Shown in pieces: positions 14,122 to 22,959 of a stretch of DNA of 64,000 nucleotides. The position numbers and the translations under genes were made by a program. The notes beneath the pieces were generated by a model that did not search any database, was not told the DNA's origin, and worked only from the letters and a program-made list of their open reading frames with translations. Source of the DNA: Pectobacterium versatile (GTDB taxonomy: Bacteria > Pseudomonadota > Gammaproteobacteria > Enterobacterales > Enterobacteriaceae); NCBI RefSeq assembly GCF_020166435.1, contig NZ_JAINZP010000019.1:1-64000 (forward strand). Direction: 5' to 3'. The first letter of the stretch is position 1; each line of letters begins with the position of its first letter.

Positions 14122-15192
14122 ATGCGTCATTTGGTTCGTTTTCTCCCTCTGCTCGTTTTGCTTTCGGCCTGTAGCAGTCAGCCGGCCCCTCCTCCCGCAG
14201 AAGCGCCTTCAGGTAATCCTTTTAAAGGTGGCTTCCTGCTTGAACCTGCACACAATGTCCATCCGCTAGGCGGTGATTTTGCGACTAACCCAGCTACCGC
14301 AAGGTTTGTCGATAAAATGGTGCTGGAGCATGGCTTTAATCGCCAGCAACTGCATGATGTGCTGGTGCAGGCAAAAAGTCTGGATTGGGTGATCCGTCTG
14401 ATGGATAAACAAGCCCCGACATCGCGCCCGCCTTCAGGGCCAAACGGATCTTGGAACCGCTACCGCAATCAGTTTATTACGCCAGACAACGTGCAGAACG
14501 GCGTGGCGTTCTGGAATCAATATCAGGATGCGCTACAGCGCGCTCAGAACATTTACGGCGTCCCGCCTGAGATCATCGTCGGCATTATTGGCGTTGAAAC
14601 CCGTTGGGGCAGGGTCATGGGGAAAACACGCATCATTGATGCGTTGGCAACGCTGGCGTTTGATTACCCGCGACGTGCCGATTACTTTGCGGGCGAGCTG
14701 GAAACCTTCCTGCTGATGGCGCGTAAAGAAGGCAACGATCCGCTCAGCCTGCGCGGCTCGTACGCTGGCGCGATGGGCTATGGGCAGTTTATGCCGTCAT
14801 CCTTCAAGAACTACGCGGTGGATTTCGACGGCAACGGACATACCAACCTGTGGGATCCGGTGGACGCGATTGGTAGCGTAGCCAATTATTTCAAAGCGCA
14901 CGGATGGGTGAAAGGCGCCCCTGTGGCGGTGCAGGCAAACGGTCAGGCGCCGCTGCTCCCGAACGGTTTTAATACCCGCTACTCGCTCACTGAGCTACAG
15001 GCTGCGGGTCTGACGCCACAGCATTCTCTGGCGGGATACAATGAAGCCAGCCTGCTGCGGCTGGACATCGGTACGGGATATCAATACTGGTACGGCTTGC
15101 CGAACTTCTACACCATCACGCGCTACAACCACAGCACACACTACGCGATGGCTGTATGGCAACTGGGTGAGGCTGTAGGCCGCGCGCGCTAA
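14122..15192 (+). CDS. mltB: Membrane-bound lytic murein transglycosylase B
   Basis: A 356-residue lipoprotein: signal peptide with lipobox LLSAC, a proline-rich linker, then the GH103 catalytic domain. The catalytic glutamate lies in GIIGVETRWGR, with GYAGAMGYGQFMPSS and an EF-hand-like loop DFDGNGHTNLWD as in the E. coli enzyme. It cleaves the MurNAc-GlcNAc bond of peptidoglycan to 1,6-anhydro products at the outer membrane's inner face. Length fits the family (about 360). Confidence 0.96.
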   Translation: MRHLVRFLPLLVLLSACSSQPAPPPAEAPSGNPFKGGFLLEPAHNVHPLGGDFATNPATARFVDKMVLEHGFNRQQLHDVLVQAKSLDWVIRLMDKQAPTSRPPSGPNGSWNRYRNQFITPDNVQNGVAFWNQYQDALQRAQNIYGVPPEIIVGIIGVETRWGRVMGKTRIIDALATLAFDYPRRADYFAGELETFLLMARKEGNDPLSLRGSYAGAMGYGQFMPSSFKNYAVDFDGNGHTNLWDPVDAIGSVANYFKAHGWVKGAPVAVQANGQAPLLPNGFNTRYSLTELQAAGLTPQHSLAGYNEASLLRLDIGTGYQYWYGLPNFYTITRYNHSTHYAMAVWQLGEAVGRAR

Positions 15193-15558
15193 GGCTAGAA
15201 TTACTAATATATCTATTGTCTGGTGTTGGTAGTCCTATTCACAAAATGCGAACGGTGATAATGGGATAGAAGAGTAAAGCGTTTGCGCCATGGATGGCGC
15301 AACTCGAGCGTACAGGGACGTATTCACAGCGTCTTTACGATCTATCCACTATCACCGCTCTGTAAGCCTAACTAACATTGTTATGCGGGCTACATGAGCT
15401 CAAAGCTGTCTTATTCCTTTCCACCCACAGCGTCATTTTCCCTGCCTCCAATTTTCCCTTAATCACCCTCAATACAATCCGCATAGACACCTGCAGTTAC
15501 CTTATTGGACTATTCCTGCATAGGGGTTTTCCTATGGCGCAGCAAACCGAGGCGATGA
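15193..15558. other. Intergenic region with an inverted-repeat element
   Basis: This 366-bp stretch holds the palindromic repeat element at 15250-15360 and the leader of the TauE-like gene. No gene is seen. Confidence 0.6.
15250..15360. repeat. MITE-like imperfect inverted repeat
   Basis: GAACGGTGATAATGGGATAG at the left reads back imperfectly as GAGCGGTGATAGTGGATAG at the right on the other strand, with AGTAAAGCG matching CGTAAAGACG. A smaller palindrome (TTGCGCCATGGATGGCGCAA) lies inside. The structure looks like a non-autonomous intergenic repeat; copy number cannot be judged from one window. Confidence 0.55.
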
Positions 15559-16284
15559 ATGACAACGATGATGGTGGTGTTCCTGCTGGCTGGTGTGGTG
15601 AAAGGCGTGATTGGCCTGGGATTACCGACGATCGCGATGGGGTTGTTAACGTTGGTAATGCCCGCCGCCTGTGCTGCGGGGCTTTTGATAGTTCCTTCGC
15701 TGGTGACCAACATCTGGCAGCTCGCCTGCGGCCCCGCTTTTCTCAGCCTGATTAAACGGTTTTGGACGCTGTTTGTCGGAATCATTATCGGGACGTTCTG
15801 GAACGGTTTGCCAGCGCTCACCTCGTCATCGTCATGGACGAGCGCGGCGCTCGGCGGCATTTTGGTGATTTACGGTCTGTGGGGAATCATGGCGACGACG
15901 TTGCCGCAGCCGGGCCGTCATGAGAGCTGGCTGTCGCCGCTGGTGGGTTACATCACGGGGGCTATCACCGCAGCAACGGGCGTCTTCGTGATTCCCGCCG
16001 TGCCTTATCTGCAATGCCTGAGGCTCAATAAAAACGATCTGGTGCAGGCGCTGGGGCTGGCCTTTACCGTTTCTACGTTGGGGTTGGCGCTACAGCTGAT
16101 TCAGGGCATCGGGCTACAGGGTATCGATCTCTGGCAGTCTATGCTAGCGCTGATTCCCGCGCTGCTGGGCATGATGATTGGGCAACGCCTGCGCCACGCG
16201 ATTAGCGAATCGGTTTTCCGGCGCTGTTTCTTCATCGGGCTGGTGGCGCTGGGCGGGTATATGGCTGCGCGCGGGCTGCTTTAA
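15559..16284 (+). CDS. TauE/SafE-family anion exporter
   Basis: A 241-residue membrane protein with about seven or eight hydrophobic segments and two pseudo-repeated halves starting VKGVIGLGLPTIAMGLL and ITGAITAATGVFVIPAVPYL, the signature of TauE/SafE (sulfite/sulfoacetate exporter) proteins. The substrate cannot be read from sequence. Its 3' end overlaps the 3' end of the convergent LysR gene by 4 bp. Confidence 0.88.
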   Translation: MTTMMVVFLLAGVVKGVIGLGLPTIAMGLLTLVMPAACAAGLLIVPSLVTNIWQLACGPAFLSLIKRFWTLFVGIIIGTFWNGLPALTSSSSWTSAALGGILVIYGLWGIMATTLPQPGRHESWLSPLVGYITGAITAATGVFVIPAVPYLQCLRLNKNDLVQALGLAFTVSTLGLALQLIQGIGLQGIDLWQSMLALIPALLGMMIGQRLRHAISESVFRRCFFIGLVALGGYMAARGLL

Positions 16285-17174
16285 GTTGCATTCTCTTCTG
16301 CAATAAAAGTGACGAAATCCTGAACATAGCCAGGCAGCGCGGAAAACTGGCGGGCGCAGACCACCAGATTGCGTGTAGCCCAGTCGTCTGACAGCGGGAT
16401 CGTGCGAATCGCCAGCCGTTCCATCATGCGCTGTGCGGCATGCCGCGGAAGAATGCCAATGCCGATACCGCTGTGAATCACCTGCGTGACGGCATCGAAG
16501 CTGGCAAGGCGCACGCGGTAATTCAGGCGTTTTCCCAGCCTTTTGGCGTGCTCGTCGATGTGTTCCTGCAAGGCCGCGCCTTCGCTAAGCCCGATAAATT
16601 CGGCGTCGGCAATGGCGGAAAAGGTGAGCTGCTGTGCATCAGACCACATGCTGGTTCGGGGAACCACAGCGACCAGCTCATCGCGGCGGAACGGGCGCGT
16701 TTCCAGCCCGTCGAGCGGCACGGAATCGGCCACAATACCGAGATCGGCAGTTTGATTACGGACAGCGCTGACGATATCGCGGCTGAGTTTTTCATTCACC
16801 GCGACGGATATCTGCGGGCAGACCACCAGATAGCGACCCAGCAGGGCAGGCAAATATTCATTCAGCGCCGCCGAGTTGCACAGCAGCGGAATATGGCCGC
16901 GTAGCCCTTTGCTGTACTGGTGTAATTCGCTGCGCATATGTTCGACCTGACGCAGGATAATGTGGGCATGGTGCGCCAGAGAAAAGCCCGCGTCGGTGAG
17001 TGAGACACCCGCCTTTGAGCGCAGCAGCAGCGGTACGCCAAGTTCATCTTCCATTCCCCGGATTCGCTCACTGGCAGCCTGCACCGTCAGGCTGGACGCC
17101 GCTGCGCCACCGGTAATACTGCCTGCTTTCTGAATATTGAGAAACAGCCGGAGATCGGTTAAATCGAATCGCAT
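16281..17174 (-). CDS. LysR-family transcriptional regulator
   Basis: About 297 residues from the preferred start MRFDLTDLRLFLNIQKAGS (ATG 17174; the frame opens 11 codons earlier). An N-terminal winged helix-turn-helix (residues 5-65, with SLTVQAASERIRGMEDELG) is followed by a periplasmic-binding-protein-like effector domain (90-290). It is convergent with the exporter gene, so it may or may not control it. Effector unknown. Confidence 0.9.
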   Translation of the reverse strand: MRFDLTDLRLFLNIQKAGSITGGAAASSLTVQAASERIRGMEDELGVPLLLRSKAGVSLTDAGFSLAHHAHIILRQVEHMRSELHQYSKGLRGHIPLLCNSAALNEYLPALLGRYLVVCPQISVAVNEKLSRDIVSAVRNQTADLGIVADSVPLDGLETRPFRRDELVAVVPRTSMWSDAQQLTFSAIADAEFIGLSEGAALQEHIDEHAKRLGKRLNYRVRLASFDAVTQVIHSGIGIGILPRHAAQRMMERLAIRTIPLSDDWATRNLVVCARQFSALPGYVQDFVTFIAEENAT

Positions 17175-17253
17175 AGGGGAGTCTGTCTCGGAGGAGCCGA
17201 TATCCACTATTATGGTCGTGAGTCAGGGCGACGGCAATCGCCCAGGCTGCGAC

Positions 17254-17961
17254 TTACTGAAACTCCACTCTATTTCTTCCTTTTTCCTTGGCCTGATAAA
17301 GCGCGGCATCTGCGGCACCGTAAAGGGTATCGAAACGGGTTTTCTGCGGTGCCCAACTGACGCCAAAGCTAGCGGTGACGCGCTGTTGCGGCAGCACGCT
17401 GAGCGGCATTCTGTTGAGATCCTGATGAAGACGGCTGGCGAGCGAGACGGCCTGCATGAGCGTATGCCCTTCCAGCAGGATGGTGAACTCTTCACCGCCG
17501 ACGCGACCAATGCTGCTCGTGGTATTCAGAACCTGTTGCACGCGTGACACCAGATCGCAGATCACGGCGTCACCCGTCGGGTGACCATAGGTATCATTCA
17601 CCTGCTTGAAATGATCGATATCCAGCACGATGAGCGCCGCCTGATTGCGTTCCAGCGCGTGGTTGATGCGTTCAATAATCGCCCCGCGGTTATACACACT
17701 GGTCAGCGGATCGTGGCTGGCTTTGTACTCCAGCTCGACCGCCAGTTGATTGAGCTGCGCGTTCAGACGGTTCAGCTCTTTCTCCGCCCGGTCGCTGCGT
17801 GAAATCAGACGGTGCGACTCGCGTACCAGACGCTGATAGTGGTCGGTTAACGCCAGCAGCGTATCGCGATAGACTTCTGCTGGCCTCTCCTGCTGATTAG
17901 CGATGTTGCGCGCGGCGAGCAGAATGTCGTATTCCGGTGTAAACAATTCAATTGTGCTCAT
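17254..17961 (-). CDS. siaD: SiaD-type diguanylate cyclase
   Basis: About 235 residues: a coiled-coil N-terminus (residues 25-80) and a GGDEF domain with RVGGEEFTILLEG as active site and YNRGAIIERI upstream. No membrane segment is seen. It makes c-di-GMP. It is the last gene of a four-gene operon (siaA-siaB-siaC-siaD) and overlaps siaC by 14 bp. In Pseudomonas, unphosphorylated SiaC binds SiaD and switches it on. The track-independent choice of ATG 17961 rather than an upstream GTG rests on the codon type. Confidence 0.88.
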   Translation of the reverse strand: MSTIELFTPEYDILLAARNIANQQERPAEVYRDTLLALTDHYQRLVRESHRLISRSDRAEKELNRLNAQLNQLAVELEYKASHDPLTSVYNRGAIIERINHALERNQAALIVLDIDHFKQVNDTYGHPTGDAVICDLVSRVQQVLNTTSSIGRVGGEEFTILLEGHTLMQAVSLASRLHQDLNRMPLSVLPQQRVTASFGVSWAPQKTRFDTLYGAADAALYQAKEKGRNRVEFQ

Positions 17962-18400
17962 GATTATCACTCAAAATCGTGCTGTGAAAGGTCAGGGCGG
18001 GGAAATCGATGTGAAGCTCTTCACCAAATTCTTCCGCAATGTCGTCGTCTTTGTCGTAATACCAATACAGCGCAATCGAGAGCGCCTGTTCAGCCGCCTG
18101 ATTAAGTAGATTGAATAAACTAAACAGCATCTTGGTGCTGGAGCTGTTGAAGTAAATCAGGGAGACGTGAATGTCGATGTTCGGCGGTGCCTCATCCGGC
18201 GGCATCGTTTCTGCGTAGGCGGTCAACGCGTGCAGATACGCCTGAATCTCGGTAAGCAGCGGGCGATAAAACGCCGCGGCATTCTCAGGATAAGATTCGC
18301 CAGAAAGGTAAAGACGGTGTGTGTCAAAGTGAAAATCAACCGTCGGGGTACAGGATGTCCCCGAAATATGGAGGTTGCTTAGGGTCGTTATATTTTTCAT
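17948..18400 (-). CDS. siaC: SiaC-like partner-switch protein (DUF1987)
   Basis: 150 residues. The block SYPENAAAFYRPLLTEIQAYL and the beta strand NIDIHVSLIYFNSSSTKMLFSLF correspond to SiaC, whose phosphorylatable threonine lies in that NSSST segment. SiaB kinase phosphorylates it, SiaA removes the phosphate, and the free form activates the SiaD cyclase. It starts one base after the siaB stop, indicating tight coupling. Confidence 0.88.
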   Translation of the reverse strand: MKNITTLSNLHISGTSCTPTVDFHFDTHRLYLSGESYPENAAAFYRPLLTEIQAYLHALTAYAETMPPDEAPPNIDIHVSLIYFNSSSTKMLFSLFNLLNQAAEQALSIALYWYYDKDDDIAEEFGEELHIDFPALTFHSTILSDNHEHN

Positions 18401-18401
18401 G

Positions 18402-18956
18402 TTAAATGATTGCCTTCAGATAAAACGTAGATAGCCCCGTTGATGCATCGGCTCGAAACGTAAACTGGAGTGGCTCACTGGCATCACGCGCGACGGTCAA
18501 CAGCCCCATATCCGCGCCTTTACTTGATGACGGGGTTTCATCACGCAGAGAGACCTTGTAGGCGAGTCGGATTTCATCAAGCGTCATACCGCGCAGCGGC
18601 TCAAGACGCCCCCGCAGCGTCTCGACATCGTCGGGGTGTATCGGATTGGCACACAACAGGAAGTATTTCCCATTTTCGTAACCCAAACACACGGAACCAT
18701 GACGGACTTCGACGGGCTGATCGAGAGCCGTTAACGGTGCAGCGGAATAGCGAGTAATGTTCTGCACCATTTCGACGAACGTAGAGAACAGTCGGCGGCG
18801 AATGCCGGCAGGAAGCTGCTTTTTCTCCAGCTGTAGCCGCATGGTCTCGGCCAGTGAACTGATGATGTTTTGTGAAAAATAGCCCACGTAATACAGCGTA
18901 ATGTCATGCTGATGTGAGGGTAAAAAAAACTCGGTGTATTTGATGTTTGGCATCAT
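18402..18956 (-). CDS. siaB: SiaB-family protein kinase
   Basis: About 185 residues from ATG 18956 (the frame extends to a TTG upstream). It is a histidine-kinase-like ATPase fold of the anti-sigma-factor type: FVEMVQNITRYS (N box), LCANPIH, and GADMGLLTVARD (G box). It should phosphorylate SiaC and thereby silence the cyclase. It lies 13 bp after siaA. Confidence 0.87.
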   Translation of the reverse strand: MMPNIKYTEFFLPSHQHDITLYYVGYFSQNIISSLAETMRLQLEKKQLPAGIRRRLFSTFVEMVQNITRYSAAPLTALDQPVEVRHGSVCLGYENGKYFLLCANPIHPDDVETLRGRLEPLRGMTLDEIRLAYKVSLRDETPSSSKGADMGLLTVARDASEPLQFTFRADASTGLSTFYLKAII

Positions 18957-18969
18957 TCTGCCTACCTGA

Positions 18970-20214
18970 TTAAACAAAAGTCGAACAATGTCGGAAGCCC
19001 CAAAATGTTAAATCGTCTCGTCGGGTCTGATCGCCCTGGTAGATCTTGTGTGCTGACAGGAGCTGGTTAGCCAGTTCACGCATCGGCTGGTGTTGATGGT
19101 GCTGGAGGTACTCCTGTAGGCGACGTTTACCAAACATAATCCGTCGTTCTCCGCCGATTTGATCCGTCAATCCATCCGTGGTGGTGAAAAACATATCGTT
19201 ATCATGAAGCTGTAATTCATAGCTCGACCACTGGTAGTCATAAGGCGTTTCGGTATAGCCGACTCCCATACGATCGCACTGGAGTGGCGTCAGCTGTCCG
19301 GTCTCGCGTTGCAGCATGAAGGCGGGCATGCGCGCACCGGAAAACGTCAGCGTGTTTCGCGTCATATTGCAGAACACCAGCATCGCGTCACAGCCGTCGT
19401 TAGAGGTGGAAAGCTGACGCGCTTCGTCACGCTGCCCCAGCGTATCTTTGATGTGACGGTTGATTGCCTGTAATAACTGGGCTGGCAGCATCGGGCCGTG
19501 CTGTGTCAGCGCCTGTTCCAACGCGGAAGAGAAAATCAAGGTCATAAATGCGCCGGGTACGCCGTGCCCGGTACAGTCCGCGACGGCGGCAAGCCAGCCG
19601 TTCTGATAGGTTTTAAAGGCATAACAGTCGCCGCCGACACAGTCTCGCGGTTCCCAGGTTAAACACCAGTCGGCTAGCGTGCGGGACATCGCCTGTGTTG
19701 ACGTCGTCAGCATCGCTGTCTGAATCACGCTGGCATATTCAATGCTCTGCATAATCTGCTGATGTTGGCGCAGGTGCATATCGGAGACGGCCTTGATCAG
19801 ATCGATGCCGAGCCCGATACCGATATAACGCCCGTTCTCGGTGATCATAAAGCCGTCCGTCAGCGATTTATCACCGGTAATCACCGTTTGATCGGCAACG
19901 TCGTTCAACGACGCCAGCGCATCGACAATCAGTGGGTTTTTATCCATAAACGCGATGCAGCTCTTTTTGTCGTACAGTTCGCGATAAAAAGGCCGGGACA
20001 TCTGTGAGAGAAAAATATGGCGGTTGATTAAGCCGAAAGGGCGTCCATCCTCAACAACAGGCAGGCTGACCCACTCTTTATTCTTGCTGAATAATTGCAA
20101 TACGGTGGCGTTGTCGGTGTTAGGAGAAACGTCCGGCAGAGGAATGCAAAGATCTCGCGCCACCGGTGTACCCCGGAGGAGTGGTCGGGCGCAAGGAACA
20201 GGCATGGCGGTCAT
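18970..20214 (-). CDS. siaA: SiaA-like PP2C phosphatase with N-terminal CBS-type sensor
   Basis: 414 residues. The C-terminal half (about 170-405) is a PPM/SpoIIE phosphatase: RDCVGGDCY, AAVADCTGHGVPGAFMT, DGCDAMLVF, TTDGLTDQIGG and RRDDLTFWG carry the metal-binding aspartates. The N-terminal 150 residues lack the transmembrane and HAMP parts of Pseudomonas SiaA. Instead they look like paired CBS-like modules (LQLFSKNKEWVSLPVVEDGRP..., IVDALASLNDVADQTVITGD...). The phosphatase would dephosphorylate SiaC and raise c-di-GMP. Input here is probably a cytoplasmic ligand such as a nucleotide (inference). Confidence 0.87.
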   Translation of the reverse strand: MTAMPVPCARPLLRGTPVARDLCIPLPDVSPNTDNATVLQLFSKNKEWVSLPVVEDGRPFGLINRHIFLSQMSRPFYRELYDKKSCIAFMDKNPLIVDALASLNDVADQTVITGDKSLTDGFMITENGRYIGIGLGIDLIKAVSDMHLRQHQQIMQSIEYASVIQTAMLTTSTQAMSRTLADWCLTWEPRDCVGGDCYAFKTYQNGWLAAVADCTGHGVPGAFMTLIFSSALEQALTQHGPMLPAQLLQAINRHIKDTLGQRDEARQLSTSNDGCDAMLVFCNMTRNTLTFSGARMPAFMLQRETGQLTPLQCDRMGVGYTETPYDYQWSSYELQLHDNDMFFTTTDGLTDQIGGERRIMFGKRRLQEYLQHHQHQPMRELANQLLSAHKIYQGDQTRRDDLTFWGFRHCSTFV

Positions 20215-20281
20215 GGTTAATCTTTGGGCGTATTTATCTTTAAGTCAAAATACCTGCCCTTGATGACCAAATGATGACAGC

Positions 20282-20402
20282 CCCCGTCATACTTCAAGCC
20301 GCAGGTGCGTTGGCTTCCCTTACTCACCCCAGTCACTTACTGGTGTAAGCTCCTGGGGATTCGCGCGGTTGCCGCCTTCCTGCAACTCGAATTATTTAGG
20401 GG
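20282..20402. repeat. ERIC element
   Basis: Contains CTCACCCCAGTCACTTAC and GTAAGCTCCTGGGGATTC, the core of the enterobacterial repetitive intergenic consensus. It is bounded by CCCGTCATACTTCAAG at the left and ACTCGAATTATTTAGG at the right, and fills the gap between siaA and the hydrolase gene. Confidence 0.9.
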
Positions 20403-20409
20403 GCTCGTG

Positions 20410-21603
20410 CTATTGCGTGTGCAGGACGTTGGCCATGATCTGATTTTGCCAGTCGAAATACGGGTTAAAGGTCAGGCGCACATGGGTTTTGCCATTTTCC
20501 ACGTATCCCCAGTCGGAATACCACAGCGTGCTGCGATCCTGACAGAGCTTCAGGTCGTTCAGGGGTTGGCCGTTGGCGCAAATGACGATTGCCCCCGTTT
20601 TGCCGTATTCCTTATTCTCTGGCGAAAACAGGAGCGACATGTGCGAGAACTGACTGATGCGCCAGTCGGGCAGCGAGCCTGTCCGCACCAATACGCGCGA
20701 AGAATGGATACCGGCAGGGCGATCGCCATACCAGATCAGGCGGCTGCGCGGGTTGGTAAACTGCTTATCGAATGCGTTGACAACATAAGCCGTATCGACG
20801 ACGGAATCATGTTCTGCCAGCACGATTAACACCGGCTTGTCATAAGGCCTTTTGGCGAGCTGTGAGCGCACGCCGCTGCTGGAATAATAATATTGGGCGA
20901 AGCCGTTGGTCGGCACGCGCATATAGCGGGTTGCCAACTGCTGGGGATAGCCGGGGCGCGGCGGCATCAGCCAGTCGGTAAACACGGATAATACCGGTGC
21001 CATGAAGTCGTATTTTTCGTTGGATTTAATCGCGGGGGAGAACAATACCAGCCCTTTGATTTCAGGGTGTTGTAGGGCGTATTCCAGTACCAGATTTCCC
21101 CCAGTGGAAAAGCCGCCTAGGTAAACTTCATCGACCTCTTTGCTGAGTATGGCAGCCTGCTCGGCAACCACGTTGCGCCAGTCGTCGACGGTGACGTGCA
21201 ACAGATCTGAGGGGCGTGTGCCATGACCCGGTAGCAACACGGTTCTGACCAGAAAGCCTTGTTCGACCAATTGTGGTGTCACGTCGGTGAATGAACCCGG
21301 CGAGTCACCCAGCCCGTGCACCAGCAAAATCGCTTTACGTGGCTGGCCGATGGGGCGGGCTTCATTCGGCGTATTCCAACGTAATTCCAGCTGTTTATCC
21401 GTGGTCTGGAAGGCGCGATGCTGTTCTACCCAGCGCGTGGTGTCTTGCTGGTAACGCTCGAATGACGTTTGCCCTAATGGCGTGATGCCGCGCGGATTGC
21501 TATTACATCCCACCATGAAAAATACGCCGATGATGGCGAAAAAACCTGCCACTCCCCGTTGCCAGCCTGTCCACGAAACGAACCGGAATACGTCTATTGT
21601 CAT
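20410..21603 (-). CDS. Lipoprotein-like alpha/beta hydrolase
   Basis: 397 residues: N-terminal hydrophobic signal ending in a lipobox-like MVGC, then an alpha/beta-hydrolase domain with the oxyanion motif LLVHGLGDSPGSF, nucleophile elbow GFSTGG, a late acid in LAEHDSVVDT, and histidine candidates near IHSSRV and FSHMS. It resembles serine carboxylesterase/lysophospholipase-type enzymes. Substrate unknown. It probably acts at the cell envelope. Confidence 0.82.
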   Translation of the reverse strand: MTIDVFRFVSWTGWQRGVAGFFAIIGVFFMVGCNSNPRGITPLGQTSFERYQQDTTRWVEQHRAFQTTDKQLELRWNTPNEARPIGQPRKAILLVHGLGDSPGSFTDVTPQLVEQGFLVRTVLLPGHGTRPSDLLHVTVDDWRNVVAEQAAILSKEVDEVYLGGFSTGGNLVLEYALQHPEIKGLVLFSPAIKSNEKYDFMAPVLSVFTDWLMPPRPGYPQQLATRYMRVPTNGFAQYYYSSSGVRSQLAKRPYDKPVLIVLAEHDSVVDTAYVVNAFDKQFTNPRSRLIWYGDRPAGIHSSRVLVRTGSLPDWRISQFSHMSLLFSPENKEYGKTGAIVICANGQPLNDLKLCQDRSTLWYSDWGYVENGKTHVRLTFNPYFDWQNQIMANVLHTQ

Positions 21604-21761
21604 TTGTGCTCCTTGCCTGCTGGCAACATCAGTCTGATCGCTAACGGGGTATGGCGTTTCAACAACACTATATCTGAAATTATTTATTATGCAGATTGCT
21701 CAACGTGCTGCGTTACAAGGCTTCATGTTATACTTCAGACAAATTGGGCGTTTTTTCTGTC

Positions 21762-21780
21762 TTTTGGTCAGGCCAATATT
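21762..21780. promoter_or_regulatory. Putative UxuR/ExuR operator before uxuR
   Basis: TTTTGGTCAGGCCAATATT is a palindrome similar to the hexuronate-regulator box AATTGGTNNACCAATT, 34 bp before the uxuR start. It suggests autoregulation. Confidence 0.5.
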
Positions 21781-21813
21781 ATGATGGCCGATGTTGAATA
21801 AAGGGATGGCGGT

Positions 21814-22548
21814 ATGCGTTTATATCAGCAGATTGGCGACAATCTTCGCGCGGAAATTCTGAAGGGAAACTATCAGATTGGCGACCGCTTGCCTCCCGAG
21901 CGTGATATTGCTGAAACCTACAACGTCAGCCGCAGCGTGGTGCGTGAAGCCCTGATCATGCTGGAGCTGGAAAAGCTGATTGAGGTGCGTAAAGGCTCTG
22001 GCGTTTATGTCATGCAACTGCCGAGCGCGCAGGGAAAAGACAGCGTGGTGGACAGCGGCTATGGCCCCTTCGAGCTGATGCAGGCGCGTCAGCTGCTGGA
22101 AGGCGAAGTCGCGGCGTTTGCCGCGATGCAGGCGACCAAGAGCGACATCGTGAAAATGCGGCAGGCCATTGAACAAGAACGGGCGTCGCTTGAGAACGGC
22201 AGCGTGGATGAAAGCGCCGATGAGCAATTCCACTGCCTGCTGGCGCAGTCTACCCAAAACAGCGTCTTAGCCAACATGGTGTATGAGGTGTGGCAGGCGC
22301 GTAAACGCAGCCCAATGTGGCAGGGCATTCACTCCCATACCGATGATTTCAGCTATCAGCGCCAGTGGCTGGACGATCATGAACAAATCCTGCGTGCCGT
22401 GTCTCGTCGTGATGTGAACATGGCGCGTCAGGCAATGTGGCAGCATCTGGAAAACGTAAAAATCAAACTGCTGGAAATCTCGAACGTGGACGATCCGGCC
22501 TTCGACGGCTACCTGTTCGAGTCTGTTCCCTCACGTCTGGAATCCTGA
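21814..22548 (+). CDS. uxuR: GntR/FadR-family hexuronate regulator (UxuR/ExuR type)
   Basis: 244 residues: a winged helix-turn-helix (DRLPPERDIAETYNVSRSVVREALIMLELEKLIEVRKGSGVYV, residues 24-68) and an FCD ligand domain (80-230) with metal-binding D/H positions (EQFHCLLAQ, DDHEQIL). It matches the UxuR/ExuR pair of E. coli about equally. The neighbouring uxuA favours the UxuR name. Hexuronate-derived ligands (fructuronate or galacturonate) would release repression of uxuA. Confidence 0.85.
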   Translation: MRLYQQIGDNLRAEILKGNYQIGDRLPPERDIAETYNVSRSVVREALIMLELEKLIEVRKGSGVYVMQLPSAQGKDSVVDSGYGPFELMQARQLLEGEVAAFAAMQATKSDIVKMRQAIEQERASLENGSVDESADEQFHCLLAQSTQNSVLANMVYEVWQARKRSPMWQGIHSHTDDFSYQRQWLDDHEQILRAVSRRDVNMARQAMWQHLENVKIKLLEISNVDDPAFDGYLFESVPSRLES

Positions 22549-22556
22549 TTCCCCCT

Positions 22557-22684
<128 letters not shown>

Positions 22685-22833
22685 CGTTCCTTGCTCTGTA
22701 ACTTTTCTCTCCGGCATCGCATTGGTGTACGGAGAGGAAATATATCAGACCAAATAATCCGTTTCTGACTTTTCTCCTCACTATTTCAGCCTGATTATGC
22801 ATGTTGTTAGTCCAAAATTCGGATTTTTTGTGT

Positions 22834-22849
22834 AATTGGTCAATCAATT
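22834..22849. promoter_or_regulatory. Putative UxuR/ExuR operator of uxuA
   Basis: AATTGGTCAATCAATT fits the E. coli hexuronate box AATTGGTNNACCAATT with one mismatch, 111 bp upstream of the uxuA start. Confidence 0.6.
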
Positions 22850-22959
22850 CGTGAGTTTCGTTTGACAGCCTGTGTCGGTGAGGTAGGCTTTTCCTTATTT
22901 ATTGATGAAAGAAAGTGACGAAAACAACTCTCTCACTTGGCGAAAAAAGGTAACTCAAT

